The notes: generated by a model from the letters alone, not told the origin. A stretch of 64,000 nucleotides of DNA from Crocinitomix sp044361315 (GCA_044361315.1 JBIKJA010000004.1:124001-188000); one strand, 5' to 3'. Shown: positions 18,448 through 27,378, counted from the first letter of the stretch. Made by a program: numbers and translations.

Positions 18448-18870
18448 ATGATGACACTGACGGAGAAAGAGGAAAGTTTGGTCGAGAATTTTTCGATTTA
18501 TGAGGATTGGATGGACAAGTACGAGTATATCATCGAACTTGGAAAAGAATTGCCCTTGATTCAGCCGGCATTGAAAACTGAAGAAAATATCATTCGCGGG
18601 TGCCAATCAACCGTTTGGTTGCACGCAGAAAAGGTAGGGGATAAGATTGTATTTACAGCAGATGCCGATGCGATTATAGCAAAAGGCATCATCGCCATTT
18701 TGATTTCCGTTTTATCGAACGAATTACCGGATGATATTATTAAGGCAGAATTGAATTTTATTAAAGAAATTGGCTTACAAGAGCATTTATCACCAACCCG
18801 CAGCAACGGATTAGTTGCGATGGTAAAGCAAATGAAAATGGATGCGTTGGCGTTAAAAATGAAAGAATGA
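18448..18870 (+). CDS. sufE: SufE sulfur acceptor
   Basis: 140 residues. The acceptor cysteine is C52 in IIRGCQSTVWL, the family motif. SufE takes the persulfide sulfur from SufS C363 and delivers it to the SufBCD scaffold. The ATG follows the sufS stop immediately, and its own stop overlaps the next ATG (ATGA), so the three genes are almost certainly one operon. Confidence 0.95.
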   Translation: MMTLTEKEESLVENFSIYEDWMDKYEYIIELGKELPLIQPALKTEENIIRGCQSTVWLHAEKVGDKIVFTADADAIIAKGIIAILISVLSNELPDDIIKAELNFIKEIGLQEHLSPTRSNGLVAMVKQMKMDALALKMKE

Positions 18871-19211
18871 TCGTTTCAAAAGAAGGAAATATGGATAAGG
18901 CAGCAATGAAACAGTTGGAGGAGCATATTATCGCTGGATTAAAAGAAATCTACGATCCCGAAATTCCGGTGGATATTTTTGAGTTGGGATTAATTTACGA
19001 AGTAAAAATCAAAGAAGACGGTTTTGTTGAGATCGACATGACACTCACATCTCCGAATTGCCCAGTCGCAGAAAGTTTACCTGTCGATGTCAAAAACAAG
19101 GTAGAAGGTATTGAAGGAGTTTCTGAAGCCAAAGTAAACATCGTCTTTGATCCAACATGGAATAAAGATATGATGAGCGAAGAAGCTCAGTTGGAGCTTG
19201 GGTTTTTATAG
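18867..19211 (+). CDS. DUF59/MIP18-family iron-sulfur assembly protein (SufT-like)
   Basis: 114 residues, or 106 if translation starts at the ATG at 18891. Family motifs: YDPEIPVDIFELGLIYEV, DMTLTSPNCPVAESLP with the conserved cysteine, and the terminal DPTWNKDMMSEEAQLELG. DUF59 proteins help mature or deliver [4Fe-4S] clusters. It overlaps the sufE stop by 4 bp. The gene order SufS-SufE-DUF59 is the usual 3' end of Flavobacteria suf operons. Confidence 0.9.
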   Translation: MIVSKEGNMDKAAMKQLEEHIIAGLKEIYDPEIPVDIFELGLIYEVKIKEDGFVEIDMTLTSPNCPVAESLPVDVKNKVEGIEGVSEAKVNIVFDPTWNKDMMSEEAQLELGFL

Positions 19212-19240
19212 GGTTTTTCGTGCTTTTTTACGTTAATTCT

Positions 19241-19320
19241 GCTTCATCCGCTTCATCCGCGTTGATTGACGAAAGAGATTTTTTTCTCCCGCAGATTACG
19301 CAGATAGTCACAGATTTTTA
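19241..19320. repeat. Intergenic degenerate repeat block
   Basis: The 148 bp between the DUF59 gene and the stress-protein gene hold GCTTCATCCGCTTCATCCGC (19241-19260) and, at 19290-19315, GCAGATTACGCAGATAGTCACAGAT. Short words of the CGCAGATTACGCAGAT kind recur in intergenic DNA of many Bacteroidota genomes; that recognition is from memory. No function is known to me. Confidence 0.45.
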
Positions 19321-19359
19321 ATTAAAAGTGGGCTTTCGTGAGCGTTGCTTTCGTGCTCA

Positions 19360-20193
19360 TCAAGCCTCGTGCATCACCAACAGCGGGATATGCGTCCTAA
19401 AGGCTAAACTTTTTGTCATGCTTTTGTGAAACAGGTTTTTCCAGAAACCCCGTTCTCGTTTAACCACGGCGATCAGATCTGCGTGGTCGTCAATGGCATA
19501 TTGTAATAAATCGTCTTCGGTATAACTACCTTCGAAAATGTGAAAGGTATGGTTTAACCCTGCTAAATGCTGATGGATAAGTAATTGCTCTGTACTTCCT
19601 GCTTCTAAGAAACGAAGTTCATCTTCAGGTACGTGTACGACTTTTACACTAGCATCATTGAGTTTTGCCAAATCAAGTAACGCAGTAAGCGTTGCTTTTT
19701 TGGCGATTGCTAAATTGTCTGCCGCAAGGATAATTTTTTTAATCGGTGTTAAATCAGCTTCGGATGGAACACAAATTAAGGGTGTAGTTTTTAACGCATC
19801 TAGGACACTCGTTGTCATCGAACCTAAGAAAAATTTACTTGCTCCGCTTGCTCCTTTGGTTCCCATTACTACAATCGATTTTCCTGAATAATCCGCTTGA
19901 ATTTTATCCAAATTATCCACTAATGAACCAAATTGAACAACTTTTTCAAAAGCAGAGCCACTTTGGTGATCAAGCTCTTGAAAGCTTTTCAAAAGGGTGT
20001 CTAATTCCTTATCCACCTCCTCAATTACAGGTTGCATGTCTTCAATAATTCCTGTTTCCATTTGTGTGAAAGGCAAATTATAGGTATGCACCAACAAAAA
20101 TTTGCAAGGTTGCTTAGAATAAATTTGTGCAGCATAACACATCGCTTTCCAAGCGTTATCTGAGAAATCGGTAGGTAAAATTACTTGTAACAT
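19360..20193 (-). CDS. Universal stress protein, tandem UspA domains
   Basis: 277 residues forming two UspA domains (about 1-145 and 146-277). The first keeps the ATP-binding pattern G-x2-G-x9-GS in MGTKGASGASKFFLGS; the second is degenerate (VVKRERGFWKNLFHKS) and probably does not bind nucleotide that way. A cytoplasmic stress-response protein, exact role unknown. It is monocistronic by position. An intergenic stretch of 457 bp lies upstream. Confidence 0.9.
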   Translation of the reverse strand: MLQVILPTDFSDNAWKAMCYAAQIYSKQPCKFLLVHTYNLPFTQMETGIIEDMQPVIEEVDKELDTLLKSFQELDHQSGSAFEKVVQFGSLVDNLDKIQADYSGKSIVVMGTKGASGASKFFLGSMTTSVLDALKTTPLICVPSEADLTPIKKIILAADNLAIAKKATLTALLDLAKLNDASVKVVHVPEDELRFLEAGSTEQLLIHQHLAGLNHTFHIFEGSYTEDDLLQYAIDDHADLIAVVKRERGFWKNLFHKSMTKSLAFRTHIPLLVMHEA

Positions 20194-20473
20194 GTCCCTT
20201 ATTTTAAATTTTGAACCAAGTTAAGCAGGTTTAAGTGAGGTATTTGGAGCATAGGTCATTTTTTGAGATGATCTATGTCATGTCCGAGGAGGAATGGTGT
20301 TCTTTCAATCTAACGATTTTCAATGGATTCAATTGAAAGTATGTCATGGCTTAACGATAAATATCGCGAAGTTTCTTGGTTTGCGTAGAATGGATCTCTT
20401 GTGGTAGAGGAGGGTTTTTATTAAAATTAATGTGAAAAAATGAAAGTATTTCCCCCCGCGTGAGTTTTAGGAA

Positions 20474-20580
20474 CGGCAGCTCCCTAAAGATTCAGGCCGC
20501 TGCGCCTGGATGTGAGGGACTATAGTGGATGACACGGGCAAAAGAATAAACTGCTAAATATAAAGGGAAACCAAAGGTGT
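20474..20580. repeat. Structured intergenic element, copy 2
   Basis: CGGCAGCTCCC (20474-20484) and GGGACTATAG (20516-20525) repeat the two conserved words of the element at 14463-14558. Between them is a different hairpin (CAGGC CGCTGC GCCTG) closed by CCCT/AGGG. Downstream a GGGAAACC AAAGG string resembles the 3' part of copy 1. It lies in the 457-bp gap between the stress-protein gene and the deoxyhypusine synthase-like gene, in which I see no other feature apart from the terminator at 20591. Confidence 0.6.
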
Positions 20581-20590
20581 TTTAAGACAC

Positions 20591-20626
20591 AAAAAAAACC
20601 AGTCCTAACTCAAGTTAAAACTGGTT
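20591..20626 (-). terminator. Rho-independent terminator of the polyamine genes
   Basis: On the minus strand AACCAGT and ACTGGTT (20620-20626 and 20597-20603) pair, with a smaller inner stem (AACT/AGTT), followed by a run of eight T at 20598-20591. It lies just past the stop at 20651. Confidence 0.7.
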
Positions 20627-20650
20627 TATAATATGAATAAAACGGGTGTT

Positions 20651-21619
20651 TTACATTTTCAACAAATACGCAAAAATTAAAGGTGCTACGATGGTTGCAT
20701 CTGATTCGACGATAAATTTAGGGGTGTCGATATCTAATTTACCCCAGGTAATTTTTTCGTTTGGTACTGCGCCTGAATACGATCCGTAGCTGGTGGTTGA
20801 ATCGGAAATTTGGCAGAAATAATTCCAAAATGGGGTGTCTGTTCGTTCCATGTCTTGGTATAACATTGGCACTACACAAATTGGGAAATCGCCTGCTATT
20901 CCACCGCCGATTTGGAAGAACCCGATGCCTTTTTCGCAATTATCCGTGTACCAATCTGCTAAAAACACCATGTATTCGATTCCAGATTTCATGGTAGATG
21001 CTTTGATGTCGCCTTTTAACACGTACGATGCAAAAATATTCCCCATGGTGCTATCTTCCCATCCTGGAACGATGATTGGCAAATTACGTTCTGCTGCAGC
21101 GTACATCCAACTATCTTTTAAGTCAATTTCGTAATACTCTTCCAAAACGCCTGAAAGGAGTAATTTGTACATAAATTCGTGTGGGAAATAACGCTCACCT
21201 TTGGTGTCCGCATCTTTCCAAATTTTGTAGATGTGTTTTTGTAATCTTCTGAATGCTTCTTCTTCGGGAATACAGGTATCGGTCACACGATTTAAGCCTC
21301 TTTCCAATAAATCCCATTCGTCTTGAGGAGTTAAATCGCGGTAATGAGGTACTCTTTCGTAATGCGAATGTGCCACCAAATTCATGACATCTTCTTCTAA
21401 ATTAGCGCCAGTACATGAAATAATTTGCACTTTATCTTGACGAATAATTTCAGCGAAAATTTTACCCAATTCGGCTGTACTCATTGCACCGGCCAAAGAC
21501 ACGAGCATTTTGCCGCCGTCTGCTTGTTGTTTTTCATAACCTTTTGCGGCGTCAACGAGGGCTGCTGCGTTGAAATGCAAGTAGTATTTTTCGATAAAAT
21601 TGGTAATGGTATTGCTCAT
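20651..21619 (-). CDS. Deoxyhypusine synthase-like protein (putative homospermidine synthase)
   Basis: 322 residues, close to eukaryotic and archaeal deoxyhypusine synthase. Recognisable segments are VSLAGAMSTAELGK, ISCTGANLEEDV, PHEFMYKLL, PGWEDSTMGN, QIGGGIAGDF and GAVPNEKITWGKL with the catalytic-type lysine K294. DHS transfers the aminobutyl group of spermidine to a lysine of eIF5A using NAD; bacteria lack eIF5A, and bacterial homologues are thought to act on polyamines, for example making homospermidine. It stands 123 bp downstream of speB in the order speA-speB-this gene and ends at a terminator, so a role after agmatine and putrescine is likely. The product is inference. Confidence 0.85.
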   Translation of the reverse strand: MSNTITNFIEKYYLHFNAAALVDAAKGYEKQQADGGKMLVSLAGAMSTAELGKIFAEIIRQDKVQIISCTGANLEEDVMNLVAHSHYERVPHYRDLTPQDEWDLLERGLNRVTDTCIPEEEAFRRLQKHIYKIWKDADTKGERYFPHEFMYKLLLSGVLEEYYEIDLKDSWMYAAAERNLPIIVPGWEDSTMGNIFASYVLKGDIKASTMKSGIEYMVFLADWYTDNCEKGIGFFQIGGGIAGDFPICVVPMLYQDMERTDTPFWNYFCQISDSTTSYGSYSGAVPNEKITWGKLDIDTPKFIVESDATIVAPLIFAYLLKM

Positions 21620-21742
21620 GCTGCGGTATATTTTTTCACAAATTTAAGGATAATAAAGTTATTTTACTTCATCTATTGGGATAGATTAAGTAGCCATTGG
21701 GAAGTATTTTGTGCGTAAAAACAGCTAGGTGAAAGCTATTCA

Positions 21743-22606
21743 TTATTCGTCGTCAGCAATCTTAAACTTGTAGCAAAGCATTTTGTAATACAATTTGGCT
21801 GCTAAAAAGTCAGAAGATTTTTCGGCTGGATTTGGACAAAGTTCCACAATATCAAAACCTACCACATTTTTTTCTTTGAAGATTTTTTTCAAGAAATCGA
21901 GAGTTTCGTACCATAATAATCCACCTGGTTCTGGTGTTCCGGTTGAGGGTAGGATAGAAGGGTCGAAACAATCTAAATCGATTGTAATAAACACGTTCTC
22001 TGTCATTAAATCAACGGCAGCATCTGACCAATATTCTTCTTCTCTGATTTCGTGAGCGAAAAAAGTTTGATCTTTATTCATCCATTTTAACTCAGATACA
22101 TCCATGCTGCGAATTCCTACTTGGATGAGGTTGGTGTTTTTACTTGCCTCATGCACTGCGCAAGCGTGATTACATGCGCTTCCTTCGTATTCTTTTCTCA
22201 AATCGGCATGGGCATCAATTTGAACGACTGTTAAATCTTCAAATCCTTCGTTGAATGCACGAATACTTCCGATTGACACAGAATGTTCGCCGCCGATTAG
22301 TGTTACGAATTTATTACGCGTGATGTAATTTTTGGTTTGTCTATAAACAGCTTCAACCATTGCTTCTGGCGAACTTGCTTCGGTGATGGCATCGGCCAAA
22401 TAAACACCATTTTTATAGGCTTCGGAATTTGTTTCGATATCGTACAATTCCATGTTTTCCGAAGCTGCTAAAAATGCTGCTGGTCCTTTGTCTGCACCTT
22501 TTTGCCAAGTACTTGTTCCATCATAAGGAACAGGAATTAATACAACTTTTGATGTCTCAAGTTTGCTGTATTCAGCTGGAATTCCAGCGTACGTTTTACT
22601 ATTCAT
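21743..22606 (-). CDS. speB: Agmatinase, ureohydrolase family
   Basis: 287 residues. The binuclear manganese ligands are all present: H108 (GGEHSVS), D131, H133 and D135 (QIDAHADLR), and D210 and D212 (ITIDLDCFDP), with the SxTGTPEPGG substrate loop. Agmatinase splits agmatine into putrescine and urea; arginase or guanidinobutyrase are alternatives within the family. Its start overlaps the end of the arginine decarboxylase gene by 8 bp, which strongly favours agmatine. Confidence 0.9.
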   Translation of the reverse strand: MNSKTYAGIPAEYSKLETSKVVLIPVPYDGTSTWQKGADKGPAAFLAASENMELYDIETNSEAYKNGVYLADAITEASSPEAMVEAVYRQTKNYITRNKFVTLIGGEHSVSIGSIRAFNEGFEDLTVVQIDAHADLRKEYEGSACNHACAVHEASKNTNLIQVGIRSMDVSELKWMNKDQTFFAHEIREEEYWSDAAVDLMTENVFITIDLDCFDPSILPSTGTPEPGGLLWYETLDFLKKIFKEKNVVGFDIVELCPNPAEKSSDFLAAKLYYKMLCYKFKIADDE

Positions 22607-23999
22607 TGTAGCCTAATTTTTCGAGGAAGTCGTTCGCTGTTTGTGCCTCGCTAAACAACCTCGTTGTGATTTGATTATTTTCGTCTTTCTCTATTAATAT
22701 ATGTTTAGGGTTCGGGATCAAGCAATGTTGCAATCCTCCGTAACCACCAATTGATTCTTGATAAGCACCTGTATTAAAAAAGCCAATATAAAGCGGTTTA
22801 CTACTCGAAAAGCGCGGTAAATAAATGGCGTTTATATGTTGTTCAGAGTTGTAATAGTCATCACTATCACACGTTAATCCACCCAATAAAACGCGTTCAT
22901 ATTCTTTTTCCCATCCATTAATTGGCAACATGATAAACCGTTTATTGATCGCCCAAGAATCAGGTAGGGTAGTGATAAACGAAGAATCAATCATGTTCCA
23001 TTTTTCACGGTCGTTTTGTTGTTTTTGATAAAGCACTTGATAAATTGCTCCAGCACTTTCACCTACGGTGTAGGATCCAAATTCGGTAAAAATGTGAGGA
23101 ACATCAACTTTTGCCTCGTTGCAAACGGTTTTAATTTGGTTGATGATTTCCGAAATCATGTATTGGTAATCGTAATCAAATGCCAAAGAATTTTTAATTG
23201 GAAAACCTCCGCCGATATTTAAGCTGTCTAGTGTTGGGCACGTTTTCTTTAAGGCGACGTAAACATTTAAACATTTATGTAATTCGTTCCAATAATAGGC
23301 ATTGTCATGAATTCCAGTGTTGATGAAGAAATGAAGCATTTTTAACTCGACATTTTCTTGATCTTTTATTTCTTTATTATAGAAAGGCACGATATTTCTG
23401 TACCCAATTCCCAATCGACTGGTATAAAACTCAAATTTAGGTTCTTCTTCTGATGCGATTCGGATACCAATTTTGTATTTCTTTTTAATTACGGCATTTA
23501 GAAGATTAATTTCTTCGTAATTATCGATAATTGGAATACAATTTTTATGACCGGTGTTAATTAAGTCAGCAATATTTTGAATGTATTTATCGCGTTTAAA
23601 ACCATTACAAAGTACATACGTTTTATTGTCGATTTTTCCTTCAACTTTAAGTGCTTTTACGATGTCAATATCAAAAGCAGAAGAAGTTTCGATATGGATA
23701 TCGTTTTTTAAAGCTTCGTCGAGGACATATTTGAAATGAGAACTCTTCGTGCAATAGCAATAATGATAATTAGCAATATAGTCGTTTTCAGTCATGGCAT
23801 CTTGAAACCACTTTTTTGCTTTTACGATGTTTTCCGTAATTTTAGGAAGATAACTAAACTTTAAGGGCGATTCATATTGTTGCACAAGCGCCATCAGGTC
23901 AACTCCGTGAAAGGTTAAGGTTTGGTTCGTCGTTAAATCAAATTCCTCTTGAGGAAAATCAAACGTTTGATCAATTAAATCTTTATAGCTACTTTTCAT
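22599..23999 (-). CDS. speA: Arginine decarboxylase, short fold III form
   Basis: 466 residues, much shorter than the about 650 of the E. coli biosynthetic enzyme but usual for Bacteroidota. The PLP lysine is K85 in YCYCTKSSHF, the phosphate-binding glycines are in SLNIGGGFP, and LLGGLTCDSDD carries the catalytic Cys-Asp pair. It decarboxylates arginine to agmatine in the cytoplasm. First gene of the speA-speB-DHS-like series. A diaminopimelate decarboxylase-like relative is the alternative family, excluded by agmatinase coupling and the CDSDD motif. Confidence 0.9.
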   Translation of the reverse strand: MKSSYKDLIDQTFDFPQEEFDLTTNQTLTFHGVDLMALVQQYESPLKFSYLPKITENIVKAKKWFQDAMTENDYIANYHYCYCTKSSHFKYVLDEALKNDIHIETSSAFDIDIVKALKVEGKIDNKTYVLCNGFKRDKYIQNIADLINTGHKNCIPIIDNYEEINLLNAVIKKKYKIGIRIASEEEPKFEFYTSRLGIGYRNIVPFYNKEIKDQENVELKMLHFFINTGIHDNAYYWNELHKCLNVYVALKKTCPTLDSLNIGGGFPIKNSLAFDYDYQYMISEIINQIKTVCNEAKVDVPHIFTEFGSYTVGESAGAIYQVLYQKQQNDREKWNMIDSSFITTLPDSWAINKRFIMLPINGWEKEYERVLLGGLTCDSDDYYNSEQHINAIYLPRFSSSKPLYIGFFNTGAYQESIGGYGGLQHCLIPNPKHILIEKDENNQITTRLFSEAQTANDFLEKLGYNE

Positions 24000-24062
24000 T
24001 TCATTTTATTCAGTTTCAGTGAAGGGATTTAGTCAGATAAGTGTATCGTCCGATTTAGTTTC

Positions 24063-24491
24063 CTATTTTCTGAAAACTTCGTTTAAATTGTTAAATGTTT
24101 TAAATTCAATATAATATCCATTAGGGTCCTTAATAAAAAACGAGTCATGTTCGCCCGACTTGTCCATTAAAAACACTGTTGGTTCAATTTCTAAATATAG
24201 TTTCAATTTTAGTTTTTCCAACAATTGATTCCAATTTTTTCGATCTAAGATTGCACCTAGGTGAAAAACGGGTAAACGTTTGTGATCTAAAATATAATGT
24301 GTTGTTTCTGTATGTGCTTTTGTACTTTGGGTAAAGGTAATTTGATGACCGAAGAAATTAATATCAATCCAGTTTTCTGCTTCTCGTCCGATAGTTAGTC
24401 CTAACTCGTTCAAATAAAACAACTTAGTTTTGTCTACATCTACACACGGCAGAGAGATATGAAATTTAGGAGCTAGTGATTTGTCCATCAT
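24063..24491 (-). CDS. VOC (glyoxalase-like) family protein
   Basis: 142 residues with one betaalpha-betabetabeta repeat pair: FHISLPCVDVDKTKLFYLNE at the start and DPNGYYIEFKTFNNL at the end are the typical first and last strands. The possible metal residues H12 and E129 (YIEF) are present. The family includes glyoxalase I, dioxygenases and antibiotic-binding proteins, so no substrate is assigned. It stands 7 bp after the Nudix gene on the same strand and probably shares its transcript. Confidence 0.75.
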   Translation of the reverse strand: MMDKSLAPKFHISLPCVDVDKTKLFYLNELGLTIGREAENWIDINFFGHQITFTQSTKAHTETTHYILDHKRLPVFHLGAILDRKNWNQLLEKLKLKLYLEIEPTVFLMDKSGEHDSFFIKDPNGYYIEFKTFNNLNEVFRK

Positions 24492-24498
24492 TTAGCAG

Positions 24499-24924
24499 TT
24501 AAATAACCCGTTTAAAACTATATTCGACCCCATCATTAGCAATGTATTGATTAATTAGTTTCGTGCTAATTTCGCGTTCGACACCTCTCAATTTTTTTAA
24601 ACCTTCTTTGACAGGCATCCAACCAATCAGTTCAAATTTATGCTTTTCTTTTAATTCAAACAACACATTTACGTTACGAATTAAAAAACAATAGAATAGG
24701 GCAGGTTTATCGCGGATAACCGTATCGCAACAAATGTATGTCCTAAGATCTTCGGGAGCTAGGAAAATACCAGCTTCTTCGGCTGCTTCGCGAATGGCAG
24801 CTTCGATGGGTGTTTCATTTCTGTTAACACTACCACCAATTAAAGTCATTTTAACTTTATTAGTTGGTTTTAATACCAGAATATTTCCGTTAAATTCGAA
24901 AAGAATCTTAGCCTTTCTCCTCAT
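24499..24924 (-). CDS. Nudix hydrolase
   Basis: 141 residues with a complete Nudix box, GGSVNRNETPIEAAIREAAEEAGI (GX5EX7REXXEEXG pattern), which binds the metal and the diphosphate. Such enzymes clear nucleoside diphosphate derivatives. Substrate unknown. It lies 11 bp after a small acidic protein gene and 7 bp before the VOC gene, forming a three-gene cluster. Confidence 0.85.
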   Translation of the reverse strand: MRRKAKILFEFNGNILVLKPTNKVKMTLIGGSVNRNETPIEAAIREAAEEAGIFLAPEDLRTYICCDTVIRDKPALFYCFLIRNVNVLFELKEKHKFELIGWMPVKEGLKKLRGVEREISTKLINQYIANDGVEYSFKRVI

Positions 24925-24935
24925 TCCTAGTGGTG

Positions 24936-25271
24936 TTAATAGTCATCATCGTCATCATCTTCCTCGATATCCTCTTCGATTTCTTCATCGAGCTCAACGT
25001 CATCATCAGCATCTTCTAAACCGTCTGGTATTTCGGTGAGTTCGTCAATTTCATCATCCACCACGATTTTTTTAGTGGCAACAGTAGACTTCCACTCAAT
25101 CATATACGTAGTGTCTTCGTATTCAAAAACAAATCCATCGAAATAATAACCTTTAATCACGTTTTTCATGACGGTTAAATCGTCTTCAACACCATCTGGA
25201 TACTTTTCTTTAATCGCTTTTTTAATAGCAGGATCAAGTTTTGCGTAAGTGGTAATAATCTTTTTGCTCAT
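24936..25271 (-). CDS. Small protein with acidic C-terminal tail
   Basis: 111 residues. The first 80 form a compact alpha/beta region (MSKKIITTYAKLDPAIKKAI, GYYFDGFVFEYEDTTYMIEW); the last 30 are nearly all Asp and Glu. Similar proteins occur throughout Flavobacteria, sometimes labelled DNA primase without support. I do not assign a function. It is the first gene of the cluster with the Nudix and VOC genes. Confidence 0.8.
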   Translation of the reverse strand: MSKKIITTYAKLDPAIKKAIKEKYPDGVEDDLTVMKNVIKGYYFDGFVFEYEDTTYMIEWKSTVATKKIVVDDEIDELTEIPDGLEDADDDVELDEEIEEDIEEDDDDDDY

Positions 25272-25663
25272 TCTTTACTATTTAAATATACACGTACTCT
25301 ATTTTTAATATACGTTGCATTGGTATTCTTACTTTATTTTTCAAAACTACTTCTTTTTCTGAAATGCCGCAAATTGTTGTGCGGATACATTTTATTGCTT
25401 CGATGTCTTGAAAGACTATTTTTATTGGTTCATTCATGACATTTTCAGTTGTCATTAACCCTTTTACTTATTTTAATCGTTTTTGTTGCTCTTCTTTTGA
25501 AAAAAAACATCAGCAATAGAAAATGTAGCGAAATTACTTCATCCAAATTAATAATAAAAGTATTTTTTTCTAAAGTAAGCACTAAACCCTTTAATTTTGG
25601 GGGCAAATGTGAAGATTCAATTCTGAAATAAATCAGTAGAAATTCTGTAGAAATTCTGTATTA
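25272..25663. other. Intergenic stretch without a recognised gene
   Basis: 392 bp between the acidic protein and the histidine kinase. It holds an 11-bp tandem duplication (GTAGAAATTCT at 25636 and 25647) just beyond the kinase stop. A 60-codon frame at 25449 (TTG start, one hydrophobic helix) is unconvincing. I see no RNA gene. Confidence 0.6.
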
Positions 25664-26677
25664 CTAAAATCTAATTTCCACCGTGTGTTCTCCTCGGAGG
25701 TGATTGTAGCTAAGTTTGATTCCACTTACCTCGCAAATGCGCGAAATGATTGACAATCCAAGGCCGATAGAATCTTTATAACCTCCTTCTACTTCAAATC
25801 TTCCAAATAATTTTTCAGTGGTAGACGCAATGACTAAACCTGAATTAATTATTTGAATCCCATTTCCATCTTCTACTTTTTTTATGCGGATGTTTCCCTT
25901 GGTAACATTATGGATTACTGCATTTTTAATGATGTTTTTCACTAAAATATACGCCAAATTCTCATTCATATTAAACCTCAAATCTTCTTGGATGTCTTTT
26001 CGAACCACTAATTCGTCTATTCTAATTTGATCTTCGAATAAGTTCAGTGTTTCATCTAAAATGGCATTAAATGAAATCATGGATTTATCTTTATAATGGT
26101 TGTAATCAATTTTGGAGAGTAATACTAAGGATTGATTGACGCGCGTTAATCGATCCAATTTTGACATAATTTGGCTGATTAATTTAAAATCGCTTTTTGT
26201 AATGTTTTCGGATTGAATCAAAAGTTCTAATTTTCCTCTGATAATGGCGATCGGGGTCATTAGCTCATGACTTACATTTTCGATGTATTTTTTTTGTTCC
26301 GAATAATCTGCCGCCATTTTGCCCACGAGCTCTGACAGTTCGGTTTGGATACTTTTTATATTTATGAAGTCGTAATTTTCAATTAAATCATTTGGGTTTT
26401 CATTGAATTTTCCTGCTTTTATTTGTTGAATAAATTTGTTAAACGAGGATTTTATTCGCCGAGCGTTCAATTTTTCATAGATCAAAAGCGCACTTAATTC
26501 AATCACAAAAACCGTTAGGTGAAGTACTATCAAACGCAATGGTGTGACCTGGTCGTAAAAATGGGTGGATAACAACAGGATTCCCAAAATTAGTTGGGAG
26601 GCAATCAAAATGATTCCAAATAGGAAGATATTGTATTTACTCAACTTCACGTTCTGAAAATTTGTAGCCCATTCCAT
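25664..26677 (-). CDS. Sensor histidine kinase
   Basis: 337 residues. Two transmembrane helices (about 16-37 and 48-68) are joined by a loop of only about 12 residues, so there is no periplasmic sensor domain. The H box is VSHELMTP with H137, the N box ILVKNIIKNAVIHN, and the ATP lid segment LFGRFEVEGG followed by SIGLGLSII. The G1 motif reads NGIQIINSG, a form common in Bacteroidota kinases. It phosphorylates the OmpR-type regulator encoded just before it; the two genes overlap by 41 bp. Signal unknown; membrane or intracellular sensing is likely. Confidence 0.9.
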   Translation of the reverse strand: MEWATNFQNVKLSKYNIFLFGIILIASQLILGILLLSTHFYDQVTPLRLIVLHLTVFVIELSALLIYEKLNARRIKSSFNKFIQQIKAGKFNENPNDLIENYDFINIKSIQTELSELVGKMAADYSEQKKYIENVSHELMTPIAIIRGKLELLIQSENITKSDFKLISQIMSKLDRLTRVNQSLVLLSKIDYNHYKDKSMISFNAILDETLNLFEDQIRIDELVVRKDIQEDLRFNMNENLAYILVKNIIKNAVIHNVTKGNIRIKKVEDGNGIQIINSGLVIASTTEKLFGRFEVEGGYKDSIGLGLSIISRICEVSGIKLSYNHLRGEHTVEIRF

Positions 26678-27323
26678 AAATGGTTTGGATATAATCTAAA
26701 CCACCCTTTTCAATAATTTTTTTGCGCAAATTTTTTAAATGTGAGTAGATGAAGTCGTACGAATCGGCCCGATCGATAAAATCGCCCCAAATATGTTCGG
26801 AGATCGATTGTTTTGTCAATACTCGGTTTTTATTAATCACCAAATAGAGGAGGAGTTCGTATTCTTTTTTAGTGAGTTTGATTTTTTTACCGCACACAGT
26901 CACCTCTTGAGAAACAGTATCAATTGCGATTTCATTAAAAGACATGGTATTGTCCCCTTCGTATTTATTTCTTCTGACCAAAGATTTTACGCGTGCATTA
27001 AGTTCTGATAAGTGGAAAGGTTTTGTAAGGTAATCATCGGCACCAATTTCTAATCCTGCCACTTTCGTCTCAATCGAGCTATTAGCGGAAAGTATAATTA
27101 CGCCAGTTGATTTATTTTTAGATTTTATTTTTTCCAATAAACCAATACCGTCGCCATCTGGGAGGTTTAAATCTAAAATTACGCAGTCGTAATGATATTC
27201 GGTTATTTTCTCCAGACCTTCTTTATAACTTTTAGCTTTTTCCAAGACATAACCAAAAGAGTCGAAATACCGCAGGACAGTGCGCAATAATTCAGAATCG
27301 TCTTCAACTAGTAGAATTTTCAT
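26637..27323 (-). CDS. OmpR/PhoB-family response regulator
   Basis: 228 residues: receiver domain (about 1-115) with acidic pocket EDD (7-9), phospho-acceptor D51 (VILDLNLPDG) and K101-type lysine in LTKPF; then a winged-helix DNA-binding domain (about 130-225) ending in YIQTIYGMGYKF. Cytoplasmic transcription factor, partner of the overlapping kinase gene. Targets unknown. Confidence 0.92.
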   Translation of the reverse strand: MKILLVEDDSELLRTVLRYFDSFGYVLEKAKSYKEGLEKITEYHYDCVILDLNLPDGDGIGLLEKIKSKNKSTGVIILSANSSIETKVAGLEIGADDYLTKPFHLSELNARVKSLVRRNKYEGDNTMSFNEIAIDTVSQEVTVCGKKIKLTKKEYELLLYLVINKNRVLTKQSISEHIWGDFIDRADSYDFIYSHLKNLRKKIIEKGGLDYIQTIYGMGYKFSEREVE

Positions 27324-27378
27324 TCAGTTAATTTGGTTTAAAGGTATTAAATTCTTGTGGATATTTAATGGTGATTTG

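Noticed and set aside
25449..25631. 60-codon plus-strand frame with a hydrophobic start
   Set aside because: Only a TTG start, no context or motif, and it lies in the tail region between two minus-strand genes.
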